From: Candidatus Hydrothermota bacterium
GTDB taxonomy: Bacteria > Hydrothermota > Hydrothermia > UBA1063
Assembly (NCBI GenBank): GCA_003644895.1
Contig: QNDO01000047.1
Span: 1 to 9,925 of the forward strand
Length of the DNA stretch: 9,925 nucleotides
Direction of reading: 5' to 3'
Positions 1 to 6,429 of this stretch are shown piece by piece; within the stretch, counting starts at the first letter, position 1; every line of letters begins with the position of its first letter. A model generated the notes under the pieces. That model was given only the letters and a program-made list of their open reading frames with translations, had not been told where the DNA came from and made no database searches. The translations under genes and the position numbers were made by a program.

Positions 1-264
<264 letters not shown>

Positions 265-283
265 AACGAGATAAATATGTCCA

Positions 284-312
284 GAGACACGCCACTTTAT
301 TTTTTTTATAAA
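284..312 (+). promoter_or_regulatory. Possible weak promoter for the small barrel gene
   Basis: GAGACA (284-289) and TATAAA (307-312) are separated by 17 bases, the ideal sigma-70 spacing, and lie 30 bases upstream of the start codon at 342. The -10 is a 5/6 match and the -35 only 4/6, so this is a weak call. It matters because it would give the barrel gene a transcript independent of the rRNA gene. Read-through from the 16S gene is the alternative. Confidence 0.25.
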
Positions 313-327
313 ATTCAGATGTCCTAA

Positions 328-335
328 AAAGGAGG
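328..335 (+). promoter_or_regulatory. Canonical Shine-Dalgarno site (AAAGGAGG)
   Basis: AAAGGAGG lies 6 bases before the ATG at 342. It would pair over eight bases with the canonical 16S tail CCUCCUUU but only imperfectly with the CCTCATTT tail read at 257-264. It fixes the start of the barrel gene and is direct evidence that at least some mRNAs here use the ordinary anti-Shine-Dalgarno. Confidence 0.85.
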
Positions 336-341
336 ACGGGT

Positions 342-929
342 ATGAAAAGAATGATGAACGTTGTACTTGCTGTGGTGATTGCTACACCGCTGGCAGCAGG
401 CACCTTCGTGGGTATCGGAGGAAGAGGACCACTTAACCTTTTTACCCCAAATACAGTGGCTTGGAGATTCGGGAAAGGAATCATGATTGAACCAAGCCTC
501 ACTTTCAACTATACAAAAACAGCAAATAGATTCCCCACAGATTCTTCAGATGTTACCAATTTTAACATGGGATTTGATCTTCTTGGTATTTATCCATTCT
601 TTAAAGTGCGTGATTTTGATGTGCATGCTTTAATTGGTCTAGGTTTTGGATTTGGAAACAGCAAGACTACTTCTAAATTCTCTGCAACAGAAGGTGATTA
701 TACCAAAACCTCAACCTTTAATTTTGGTTTAGATTACGGTGTTGGGATGCAGGTATTTCTTACAAGAACCATTTCCGTGGGTGTTGACGCCATTTCAGGA
801 TTTAGTTACTCAAAAAGCAGTTCCAAATCTAAAACCGGAACTGTGACCACAGATCTGGGTAACTCAGGGACTCTAAATTTCGGACTGGACAATACAGTAT
901 TTAGATTCATGCTGTTCTTTGGAAGATAA
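342..929 (+). CDS. Small outer-membrane beta-barrel protein, function unknown
   Basis: The 195-residue product starts with a clear Sec signal peptide: MKR followed by a hydrophobic stretch to about residue 17, then PLAAG, with cleavage likely near residue 19-20. The mature part is rich in Gly, Phe, Tyr, Ser and Thr. It alternates polar and hydrophobic residues in short strands separated by Ser/Thr/Lys turns, for example around residues 49-58, 73-86, 94-106, 123-141 and 176-195. It ends in aromatic strand residues (FRFMLFFGR). This is the look of a small OmpA/OmpX-type barrel of about eight strands. No enzyme motif is visible, so a specific role cannot be named. The ATG is supported by AAAGGAGG six bases upstream. 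The gene sits between 16S rRNA and tRNA-Ile, a place where protein genes are rarely found. Confidence 0.8.
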   Translation: MKRMMNVVLAVVIATPLAAGTFVGIGGRGPLNLFTPNTVAWRFGKGIMIEPSLTFNYTKTANRFPTDSSDVTNFNMGFDLLGIYPFFKVRDFDVHALIGLGFGFGNSKTTSKFSATEGDYTKTSTFNFGLDYGVGMQVFLTRTISVGVDAISGFSYSKSSSKSKTGTVTTDLGNSGTLNFGLDNTVFRFMLFFGR

Positions 930-941
930 GGTTATTTGCGT

Positions 942-1018
942 GGGCCTGTAGCTCAGTTGGTTAGAGCGTACGCCTGATAAGCGTAAGGTCGGTGGTTCGA
1001 CTCCACCCAGGCCCACCA
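942..1018 (+). tRNA. tRNA-Ile (GAU anticodon)
   Basis: A complete cloverleaf is visible. The acceptor stem GGGCCTG (942-948) pairs with CAGGCCC (1008-1014), followed by A73 and a genomically encoded CCA (1016-1018). The D-arm carries AGCTCAGTTGGTTAGAGC. The anticodon loop CTGATAA (974-980) has GAT at 976-978, and the T-arm is GGTGG-TTCGACT-CCACC. Ile(GAU) is the tRNA that most bacteria keep in the 16S-23S spacer. Here it lies 677 bases past the 16S end with a protein gene between. The gap to the upstream stop codon is 12 bases and to the next start codon 7 bases, so it probably shares a transcript with both flanking mRNAs. No separate promoter or terminator is evident. Confidence 0.98.
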
Positions 1019-1025
1019 AAATTTT

Positions 1026-2042
1026 ATGAATCATCTTTTTTTAACATTTTTTCTTTTTTTAAACAATACCCTCTCTCACAGTTCTGAAATTCCTTTATAT
1101 TTTCAGTATAAATCTCCAACATTCATTTCACTTTTTCCATCATATACTGAAGTTTTGGACGAAGGAAATATAATTATCTTTGAACTCCCATGGAAGAAAG
1201 CACTCTGCATTTCTAATCCTGTAGGGAACAAATACTTCTGGACCGGTATAGATGCTGAGGACACTAATAATGTGTGTTTTTCAGCCGGGCTTGGTTTTAA
1301 CAGAATAAGTGAGACATGGGCATTCTTCATCAGGTTTAGTCATGAAAGTGAAAAGAATCTTGATCAATATGGAAATGTTCTTTCAAGAAGTAGTTCCTTA
1401 TATCTTGAACCAGGTATCTCTTGGAGTATTTATAAAAATTTTTCTTCGTATTCGCTCACCTTCTCCTTTCCTCTAAAATTTGTCACATATAATGACCTTT
1501 TGGATACAGTGGACTTATCCCCCAGACTTTCCTATAATATGTCTCTGTTTTACCAGAAAGAACTTTCCTCTCAATCTAAAATTTTATTTTTTGCAAATCG
1601 ATTTAAACAATCTTGGGAAGAAGAAGTTAAAGATTATCTTTCAGATACTGTTTACACTTATGCTACAGATTCGGTTAGATACATTGTTGCTCTGGGATTG
1701 AATTTTTCACCTGTCAAAAATCTGGATCAGGTGTTGTTAATTTACTTCAATGCAGAAAAAGAAGAGAAAGAATTAGGTTTTATTGCAGGTGTTAGCATTC
1801 CTATTTCGCAGTATTTTTCTCTTAAAGGTGGAATCAAAGAAGGGTACTCTCTAAGAGAGAGAAAAGAAGATGGTTACAGCTTTAAGCATAGGAGTTTTGA
1901 GAGACCTCATTATGCATTAGGTGTGGAATTCACCAAAGATTTTTTCAGTTTGAAGATCGGGGTTTCACCCCTTTATTTTTTCGAGCAGGATGAAGAAGAA
2001 CCAATCAGTGTCAGATTTGATTTTAATACCCCCCTGTTTTAA
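1026..2042 (+). CDS. Putative outer-membrane beta-barrel protein, unrecognised family
   Basis: The 338-residue product begins with a hydrophobic Phe/Leu-rich segment (residues 3-17) that looks like a signal peptide, although the usual N-terminal Lys/Arg is missing and only a His is present. The rest is a run of amphipathic beta strands with many aromatic residues and charged turns. It ends in VRFDFNTPLF, and a C-terminal Phe on a strand is the classic outer-membrane barrel insertion signal. I do not recognise a specific family. The ATG begins 7 bases after the tRNA-Ile CCA and has no Shine-Dalgarno site. No other in-frame start lies between it and an upstream stop codon inside the tRNA gene (984-986), so the start is well constrained. 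The next gene starts 2 bases after its stop. Confidence 0.72.
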   Translation: MNHLFLTFFLFLNNTLSHSSEIPLYFQYKSPTFISLFPSYTEVLDEGNIIIFELPWKKALCISNPVGNKYFWTGIDAEDTNNVCFSAGLGFNRISETWAFFIRFSHESEKNLDQYGNVLSRSSSLYLEPGISWSIYKNFSSYSLTFSFPLKFVTYNDLLDTVDLSPRLSYNMSLFYQKELSSQSKILFFANRFKQSWEEEVKDYLSDTVYTYATDSVRYIVALGLNFSPVKNLDQVLLIYFNAEKEEKELGFIAGVSIPISQYFSLKGGIKEGYSLRERKEDGYSFKHRSFERPHYALGVEFTKDFFSLKIGVSPLYFFEQDEEEPISVRFDFNTPLF

Positions 2043-2044
2043 GG

Positions 2045-3385
2045 ATGCAGGACTATACCTATTTTGATCTTTTAATTTGTATCCAGGAAATAAGAGAATT
2101 TTTGCTTGGTAAAAAATTAGCATTTATAAGAGGAAAGGGGAAGGATTACTACATGGGATTTAAGGATTCAGATTTGTACTTGCATTTTTATTATGGATAT
2201 CCCGGATACCGATTAACACTTACAGAGCAATTCCCTGAGGAGAATATGATGATTCTCGGTGATAAATATGGTGCAATCCTCACAGATGCTAAGGTCTCTG
2301 AAGATGACAGGGTGGCTGTACTTGTTTTCAAAAAAGTAAAAGCGAAGTGGGCTTTAATATTTGAGCTTACAGGGAAAAATTCTAATTTAATTTTGATAAA
2401 CCAGTCTGGTATCATCTCCTACATCGCTAGACCTGTAGGTCCTACACAATCTAGGGTTAGGCAACTTCAAGTGGGCATGAAATATGTCCCCCCACCGAAA
2501 CCAGAAAGGCTGAAATTGCCCCCTTTTTTCGAAAAATGTCCAGGGGAAAAGGAGGCATATAAGATTAAAAGTGGATATTTGCTTTTAAATAAGGATTCAC
2601 ACATCCCCTTAGGATGGAGTCCTTGTGTTTACGATGAAGAGATTATTTTCAAAGAATATTCACCTTATACTGTGGCTATAGAGGCGTATTATACTTTAAT
2701 CTCAAGCCCCTCAGGAAGTAGCCGCGAATCTATACGCAAGGAAAGATTAAAAGAGGAGTTCGAGAAGATAAAAGAGTTTAAAAAATACAAAGATTTTGCC
2801 GATTTGTTACTTTCCTCCTTTCCCAGTAGTTATGTGTTTGAGAGTCCAGAGGTTCACTTAAATGGTGTTGTGATCCCAGTAACACCCAGGAAGACGGTGA
2901 AAGAAGAGGCTGAAAAATACTACAAACTCTACAAAAAATTTAAACGCGGCTATGAAAAACTAAAGCAACTCTTAAATGAAGAAGAAGTCGAAGCATCTAT
3001 TCAAAGAACCCGAAAAGAAACTCCTTTCCAACGTAAAAAAAGAGAAAAATATCTTGAATTTATCTCGCCGGGTGGACACAGGGTACTGGTAGGAAGGAAC
3101 GCTACTGGCAACGATTTTATTACATTCACCTTGGCACATAAAGAGGATATTTTTTTCCATGTGAAGGATTATTCAGGCCCCCACGTTGTTCTTATAAAAG
3201 GAGAAGGTCCGGTTTCGAGTGAAGACATCCTTTTTGCGGCCAGCAAAGCAGCAGAATACAGTAAGGCAGGTTTGGGTAAGATTGAAGTAATGTATACTGA
3301 AAGAAAAAATGTGTATCGGGTTAAGGGATTATCTCAAGGCAAAGTGTTTTTGAGAACTTATAAAACCATCGTGGTTGAAAAATGA
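2045..3385 (+). CDS. rqcH: NFACT/RqcH-family ribosome quality control protein, compact form
   Basis: Family members (RqcH, NEMF, Rqc2, also annotated fibronectin-binding protein FbpA) bind 50S subunits carrying stalled peptidyl-tRNA and, in bacteria, drive alanine tailing. The NFACT-N domain covers roughly residues 1-150. It has the Asp-Arg pair (D88-R89) known in the family to be needed for tRNA binding, and the ELTGKNSNLILIN signature (107-119). A charged helical segment (about 225-330) fits the coiled-coil arm. The NFACT-R domain (about 338-446) shows GRNATGND (350-357), DYSGPHVV (375-382) and the AASKAAEYSKA helix (398-408). At 446 residues it is about 100 or more shorter than the Bacillus protein; the loss falls between NFACT-N and NFACT-R, in the helix-hairpin-helix and coiled-coil region. 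The start has only a weak AAGG abutting the ATG, so translation is probably coupled to the barrel gene upstream. It overlaps rsmG by 4 bases. Confidence 0.9.
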   Translation: MQDYTYFDLLICIQEIREFLLGKKLAFIRGKGKDYYMGFKDSDLYLHFYYGYPGYRLTLTEQFPEENMMILGDKYGAILTDAKVSEDDRVAVLVFKKVKAKWALIFELTGKNSNLILINQSGIISYIARPVGPTQSRVRQLQVGMKYVPPPKPERLKLPPFFEKCPGEKEAYKIKSGYLLLNKDSHIPLGWSPCVYDEEIIFKEYSPYTVAIEAYYTLISSPSGSSRESIRKERLKEEFEKIKEFKKYKDFADLLLSSFPSSYVFESPEVHLNGVVIPVTPRKTVKEEAEKYYKLYKKFKRGYEKLKQLLNEEEVEASIQRTRKETPFQRKKREKYLEFISPGGHRVLVGRNATGNDFITFTLAHKEDIFFHVKDYSGPHVVLIKGEGPVSSEDILFAASKAAEYSKAGLGKIEVMYTERKNVYRVKGLSQGKVFLRTYKTIVVEK

Positions 3386-3972
3386 AGAATTTATTTAATA
3401 TTCTTGAAAAAGAAGGTATAAAGCTTGGTGGGAAAGAGAAAGAATTGTTGGTGCAGTATGCAGATCTCATAAAAAAATTTAGTAAAAGTTTATCCCTTGT
3501 TTCAAGAAAAGATTTACTCCTGGAAGTGGAGAAACAGCTCTACGATGCGGTGGTGTTATCCAAATTTATAGGTGATTTTTCTTCGCTGGTAGACCTCGGG
3601 GCAGGAGCGGGATTTGTTGGTATAGTTCAAAAGATTCTTTTCCCTCATGCACAAATTTATCTGGTGGAGAGGAGGAAGAAAAGAGTGGCTTTTCTTGAGG
3701 TAGCAATCAAATATTTGGGGTTAGAAGGTATACATGTCCTTGATGTGGACTGGAAAGAATTAAGACTGGAAGCGGATATTGCAGTTTCAAAGGCTTCCTG
3801 CGGGATAGACGAGCTCGTAAGATTGCTACCCTTTATTGTGAGAAAGGATGGAATTCTGATCCATTTTTCTTCCTCCCGGGATTTGATGGAAAGGGCGAAT
3901 CGTTTTTATTATTATTATTCACCCTATAGAGAGACTCAGCAGTTACTTTATGTATTTCAAAGAACTATATGA
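3382..3972 (+). CDS. rsmG: Ribosomal RNA small subunit methyltransferase G, divergent
   Basis: RsmG (GidB) makes m7G at position 527 of 16S rRNA using S-adenosylmethionine. The 196-residue length is close to the family norm. The Rossmann SAM-binding loop is visible as VDLGAGAGFVGI (70-81), followed by the acidic strand end VERRKKRVAFL (95-105). The family call also rests on its place just before parAB, a very common near-origin arrangement. Several usually conserved residues differ. GFPGIP reads GFVGIV, the Arg of the 'RA' motif is Lys (K137-A138), and the N-terminal 'NLT' and 'H..DS' positions read SLSLVS and QLYDAV. A short TAT-rich run near 3905-3919 encodes four tyrosines. The start overlaps the NFACT stop (ATGA), so translation is likely coupled. 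Activity on G527 is probable but less certain than for a typical RsmG. Confidence 0.85.
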   Translation: MKNLFNILEKEGIKLGGKEKELLVQYADLIKKFSKSLSLVSRKDLLLEVEKQLYDAVVLSKFIGDFSSLVDLGAGAGFVGIVQKILFPHAQIYLVERRKKRVAFLEVAIKYLGLEGIHVLDVDWKELRLEADIAVSKASCGIDELVRLLPFIVRKDGILIHFSSSRDLMERANRFYYYYSPYRETQQLLYVFQRTI

Positions 3973-3991
3973 ATGTTCCACGTGGAACATT
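3972..3991. promoter_or_regulatory. parS: parS centromere site
   Basis: This is a 20-base perfect palindrome centred on CACGTG. Its core TGTTCCACGTGGAACA (3974-3989) is a known natural variant of the bacterial parS consensus (TGTTTCACGTGAAACA). It starts at the last base of the rsmG stop codon, and its core ends 8 bases before the -35 box of the parA promoter. ParB encoded just downstream should load here as a CTP-dependent clamp and spread. That placement makes repression or modulation of parAB transcription by its own product plausible. Confidence 0.95.
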
Positions 3992-3997
3992 TTAATA

Positions 3998-4026
3998 TTG
4001 ATTAGTTATTTTGTTAGAGTTATAAT
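3998..4026 (+). promoter_or_regulatory. parA promoter predicting a leaderless mRNA
   Basis: TTGATT (3998-4003) and a perfect TATAAT (4021-4026) are separated by exactly 17 bases. Counting the usual six bases after the -10 box (TTAGCA, 4027-4032) puts +1 on 4033, the A of the parA ATG. No Shine-Dalgarno-like sequence precedes the ATG. An in-frame TAG at 4015-4017 excludes a longer protein, and a later start would cut off the Walker A motif. The transcript from this promoter is therefore predicted to be leaderless. Confidence 0.7.
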
Positions 4027-4032
4027 TTAGCA

Positions 4033-4794
4033 ATGAAGAAAATTGTAATTGCCAATCAGAAAGGTGGAGTTGGAAAAACAACGACGTGTCTTAACCTTGG
4101 TGCTGCCCTCGGTCGAATAGGGAAAAAGACTCTTCTAATTGATCTCGATCCCCAGTGTAATACTACAAGTGGTCTGGGGTTGGAAAATTATACGTACTCC
4201 ATTTATGAAGTTCTTCTGGGAAGAGCAAATCCCAGAGATGCATTGTATGAAACCGATGAGGAGAATCTCTACATAATTCCTTCCGCCAGTTCTCTGGTGG
4301 GTGGTGAGGTGGAACTGCGCGACATTAAGGGCTGGCATTTTGTCTTGAAGGACATCGTGGATGAGCTTGATGAATTTGATTACATTCTTATGGATACACC
4401 ACCTTCTCTGGGTACTTTGACAATCATAGCGCTTGTAGCTGCTGATTCTGTGATTGTTCCTGTTCAATGTGAATATTATGCTCTTGAAGGTCTTACTCAC
4501 TTACTTAAGACCATAAAGCTGGTTAAGAGCAGCTTCAATCCAGATTTGAGAATTGAAGGACTTCTTCTCACCATGTATGATAGGCGATTAAATCTCTCTA
4601 AACAGGTGGAAGAGGAAGTTAGACGATATTTTGGTAGGAAGGTATTCAATACAGTGATTCCAAGAAGTATCAGACTTGCAGAAGCTCCTAGTTTTGGTGT
4701 TACGATCCATAAATATGCCCCGGATTCAGCAGGGGCTTTTAATTATTTGCAACTTGCAAAGGAGTTAGAAAATGGCTCGAAAGGCGCTTGGTAA
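4033..4794 (+). CDS. parA: Chromosome partitioning ATPase ParA (Soj)
   Basis: ParA is a deviant-Walker ATPase that binds nucleoid DNA as an ATP dimer and is released by ParB-parS, driving segregation of the origin region. The 253-residue length is typical of chromosomal Soj. The deviant Walker A KGGVGKTTT spans residues 10-18 with the signature Lys at its start. LLIDLDPQCN (34-43) is the A' motif, and YILMDTPPSLG (117-127) is Walker B. The C-terminal part with the TMYDRRLNLSKQVEEEV segment and IPRSIRLAEAPSFG matches Soj. There is no N-terminal helix-turn-helix, so this is the small chromosomal type (Ib-like length) and not a plasmid ParA with a DNA-binding domain. It lies directly behind parS and overlaps parB by 23 bases. 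Confidence 0.97.
   Translation: MKKIVIANQKGGVGKTTTCLNLGAALGRIGKKTLLIDLDPQCNTTSGLGLENYTYSIYEVLLGRANPRDALYETDEENLYIIPSASSLVGGEVELRDIKGWHFVLKDIVDELDEFDYILMDTPPSLGTLTIIALVAADSVIVPVQCEYYALEGLTHLLKTIKLVKSSFNPDLRIEGLLLTMYDRRLNLSKQVEEEVRRYFGRKVFNTVIPRSIRLAEAPSFGVTIHKYAPDSAGAFNYLQLAKELENGSKGAW
4758..4764 (+). promoter_or_regulatory. Shine-Dalgarno site for parB inside parA
   Basis: AAAGGAG lies 7 bases before the parB ATG and within the last codons of parA. It fixes the start at 4772. It pairs with canonical CUCCUUU but loses its central pairing with the CUCAUUU tail read in this 16S gene. Confidence 0.75.
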
Positions 4795-5590
4795 AGGCAT
4801 CGGGGCACTTATACCCGATGCAGAGATAATTGAGAATGTAAAGTTAATTGAACTGGAAAAAATAAAGAGAAATCCATACCAGCCAAGGGGAGATGTTGAA
4901 AAAGAGTTGGAACCTCTTGTGGAATCCATTAAAAAGCAGGGTGTTCTTGAACCAATTCTTGTGAGAAAGGAGGAGGATGGGTATCTTCTCATTGCAGGTG
5001 AAAGGAGATTGCTGGCCGCAAAAAAAGCCGGCCTAAAGAAAATTCCCTCCATGATCCTCAACGTTTCAGACAATACGGTGGCTGAGATTACACTTGTTGA
5101 AAATTTATTAAGAGAGGATCTGAATCCAATTGAAGAAGCCACTGGATTTGCACTTTTAATTGAAAAGTTCGGATATACACATGAAAAAATAGGAGAACTT
5201 GTAGGACTTGACCGCGCTACTGTGAGTAACAAGCTGAGGCTTTTGAGGTTGGATGAAGAGGTCAAAGATTTACTGAGAGAGAGTAAAATACAGGAAGGGC
5301 ATGCTAAGCTTCTAATTACTCTGAGTCCTGAGGATCAGAAAAAGGTCGCTAGTATAATAGTTAAGAAACAATTAAGTGTACGGGAGACAGAGAATGTTAT
5401 TAAAAGATTAAAGCAAATGGGTCAAAAAAGTAAAGTCACGCCCTTAAAAGTTAAATCTGAATATTTACAACAGCCAGTTTACATAAAAGTCGGCAAGAGA
5501 GGAGGAGGACAAGTGGTAATTAAATTTAAAAACAAGACAGAATTAAAGGAAATTTCCGAGAGGCTCGGCTTAACAATGGAGGAATTCTAA
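4772..5590 (+). CDS. parB: Chromosome partitioning protein ParB (Spo0J)
   Basis: ParB is a parS-binding CTPase clamp that spreads along DNA and stimulates ParA. The 272-residue product has the family's full layout. The N-terminal LGKGIGALIP box (6-15) is the ParA-contacting motif. The CTP-binding ParB/Srx domain follows, with NPYQPR (34-39), the GERR motif (76-79) and ENLLREDLNPIEEA (110-123). The helix-turn-helix lies at about 136-157 (THEKIGELVGLDRATVSNKLRLL). The C-terminal segment (about 228-270, with GGGQVVIKF) fits the dimerisation domain. All key CTPase residues appear present. The start overlaps parA by 23 bases, and the stop shares one base with the next gene (TAATG). Confidence 0.97.
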   Translation: MARKALGKGIGALIPDAEIIENVKLIELEKIKRNPYQPRGDVEKELEPLVESIKKQGVLEPILVRKEEDGYLLIAGERRLLAAKKAGLKKIPSMILNVSDNTVAEITLVENLLREDLNPIEEATGFALLIEKFGYTHEKIGELVGLDRATVSNKLRLLRLDEEVKDLLRESKIQEGHAKLLITLSPEDQKKVASIIVKKQLSVRETENVIKRLKQMGQKSKVTPLKVKSEYLQQPVYIKVGKRGGGQVVIKFKNKTELKEISERLGLTMEEF

Positions 5591-6429
5591 TGCAGTCTTT
5601 TCTGCTTTTTCTGGCTATTATTTCTAGCAAGGGCTATTCTTTTCTCGAGGTTTCACCATTCTCTGAATTGACCTTGTTGAATTATTTGAATACGGGGAAT
5701 CCATCTTCATATGAGAATGGTATCCATGTATTATTTTCCTCATCTCTATGGGATGGATACTCAAAAATTCACGAACTTGCATTTTTCTACGAAAAGGGAG
5801 TTGTAGGTTTTAGATATTATGACTTTGGGGAAATGGAATATAAACCAGATATCCCCGATGATCAGTTGAACTTAAGATATAATCCTACTGCATATATTAT
5901 CTATGCGGGCAAGAGAATAGATATAGATAAAGAGTTGTCCTTCGGTGTTAGAGCATCCTATTTTCGTTTTGAAGTGATTAACGATAAGGTGGAATCTTTT
6001 TTAGGTTCTTTTGGATTTCTTTACAGACCGTCTTATCTCGGTCATCTTGTTCTGTCAGCTCATGTGGATAATTTATCTTTTGATACTGGAGTGGAAGAAA
6101 AATTCCCTCTTCCTATTAAACTTAATACTACTTTCTACTTCCTCATAAGGGATATTTTGCTCTCATATTCTTATTCTAAAGTTGTGAGACAAGATAATAG
6201 AAATATCATGAACGGATTTGGTGTGACTCACAGGATAGGAGCTTCATATACCCCTCATAGATTGTTTTCAATTGGAGGAGGTATTTTTGTTGGAGATGAT
6301 CCCAGAGTCTTCGAGGGGGTTTTAAAATTAAGAGTAAAGAACAATTTCTTTTTGGTTTACAATGGGAGCTACAGAAGAGATGGTCTATCGCCTGTCCATT
6401 CTTTCGTGGTGGAGGTTAGGAGCAAATGA
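5590..6429 (+). CDS. PorV/PorQ-like outer-membrane beta-barrel protein
   Basis: The 279-residue product starts with a short hydrophobic signal-like segment (residues 3-12), followed at once by YSFLEVSPFSE. This resembles the 'FL.v.pgar' start of mature PorV/PorQ (UPF0164-like) barrels, which are common in FCB-group bacteria. The rest is a series of amphipathic strands such as KIHELAFFYEKGVVGFRYYDFG, ELSFGVRASYFRFEV, LGHLVLSAHVDNLSF and RLFSIGGGIFVG, ending in HSFVVEVRSK. PorV links type IX secretion in Bacteroidota, but nothing here shows a secretion role, so only the fold is claimed. The start is supported by TGGAGG (5577-5582) seven bases upstream, inside parB. It overlaps parB by 1 base and accA by 4, so an envelope gene is locked between a segregation and a lipid gene. 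Confidence 0.72.
   Translation: MQSFLLFLAIISSKGYSFLEVSPFSELTLLNYLNTGNPSSYENGIHVLFSSSLWDGYSKIHELAFFYEKGVVGFRYYDFGEMEYKPDIPDDQLNLRYNPTAYIIYAGKRIDIDKELSFGVRASYFRFEVINDKVESFLGSFGFLYRPSYLGHLVLSAHVDNLSFDTGVEEKFPLPIKLNTTFYFLIRDILLSYSYSKVVRQDNRNIMNGFGVTHRIGASYTPHRLFSIGGGIFVGDDPRVFEGVLKLRVKNNFFLVYNGSYRRDGLSPVHSFVVEVRSK
6411..6422 (+). promoter_or_regulatory. Double Shine-Dalgarno motif before accA
   Basis: GGAGG (6411-6415) and AGGAG (6418-6422) both lie upstream of the ATG at 6426, about 10 and 3 bases away. The first, followed by TT, is better spaced. The pair overlaps the end of the upstream gene and supports the 6426 start. Confidence 0.6.

Larger units (their letters stand above)
265..341 (+). 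other. 16S 3' flank and leader of the following gene
   Basis: This 77-base spacer holds the 16S trailer and the leader of the next gene. It contains a very short inverted repeat (TGTC 278-281 / GACA 286-289), a run of eight T (300-307) and a strong ribosome binding site at its right end. The small hairpin is too weak and too far from the T-run to be called a terminator with any confidence. No tRNA is present here, although this is where tRNA-Ile or tRNA-Ala normally sits. Confidence 0.6.

Noticed and set aside
278..307. Terminator after the 16S gene
   Set aside because: The inverted repeat TGTC/GACA is only 4 bp and lies 11 bases before the T8 run. It could not form a stable terminator, so the T-run is noted only as part of the spacer.
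1033..1062. T-rich runs just after tRNA-Ile as a terminator
   Set aside because: No hairpin sits directly before them apart from the tRNA itself, and they encode the Phe/Leu-rich signal peptide of the gene at 1026.
3490..4032. Replication origin near rsmG-parAB
   Set aside because: The neighbourhood is typical of an origin region and TTATCC-like words occur (for example 3491 and 3556), but none is a good DnaA box (TTATNCACA), there is no cluster, and no AT-rich intergenic stretch exists.
4765..5265. 166-residue open frame antisense to parB
   Set aside because: It mirrors a strongly conserved parB, and its Ser/Phe/Leu-rich translation is what antisense reading of a Glu/Lys/Arg-rich gene gives. 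No domain is visible.
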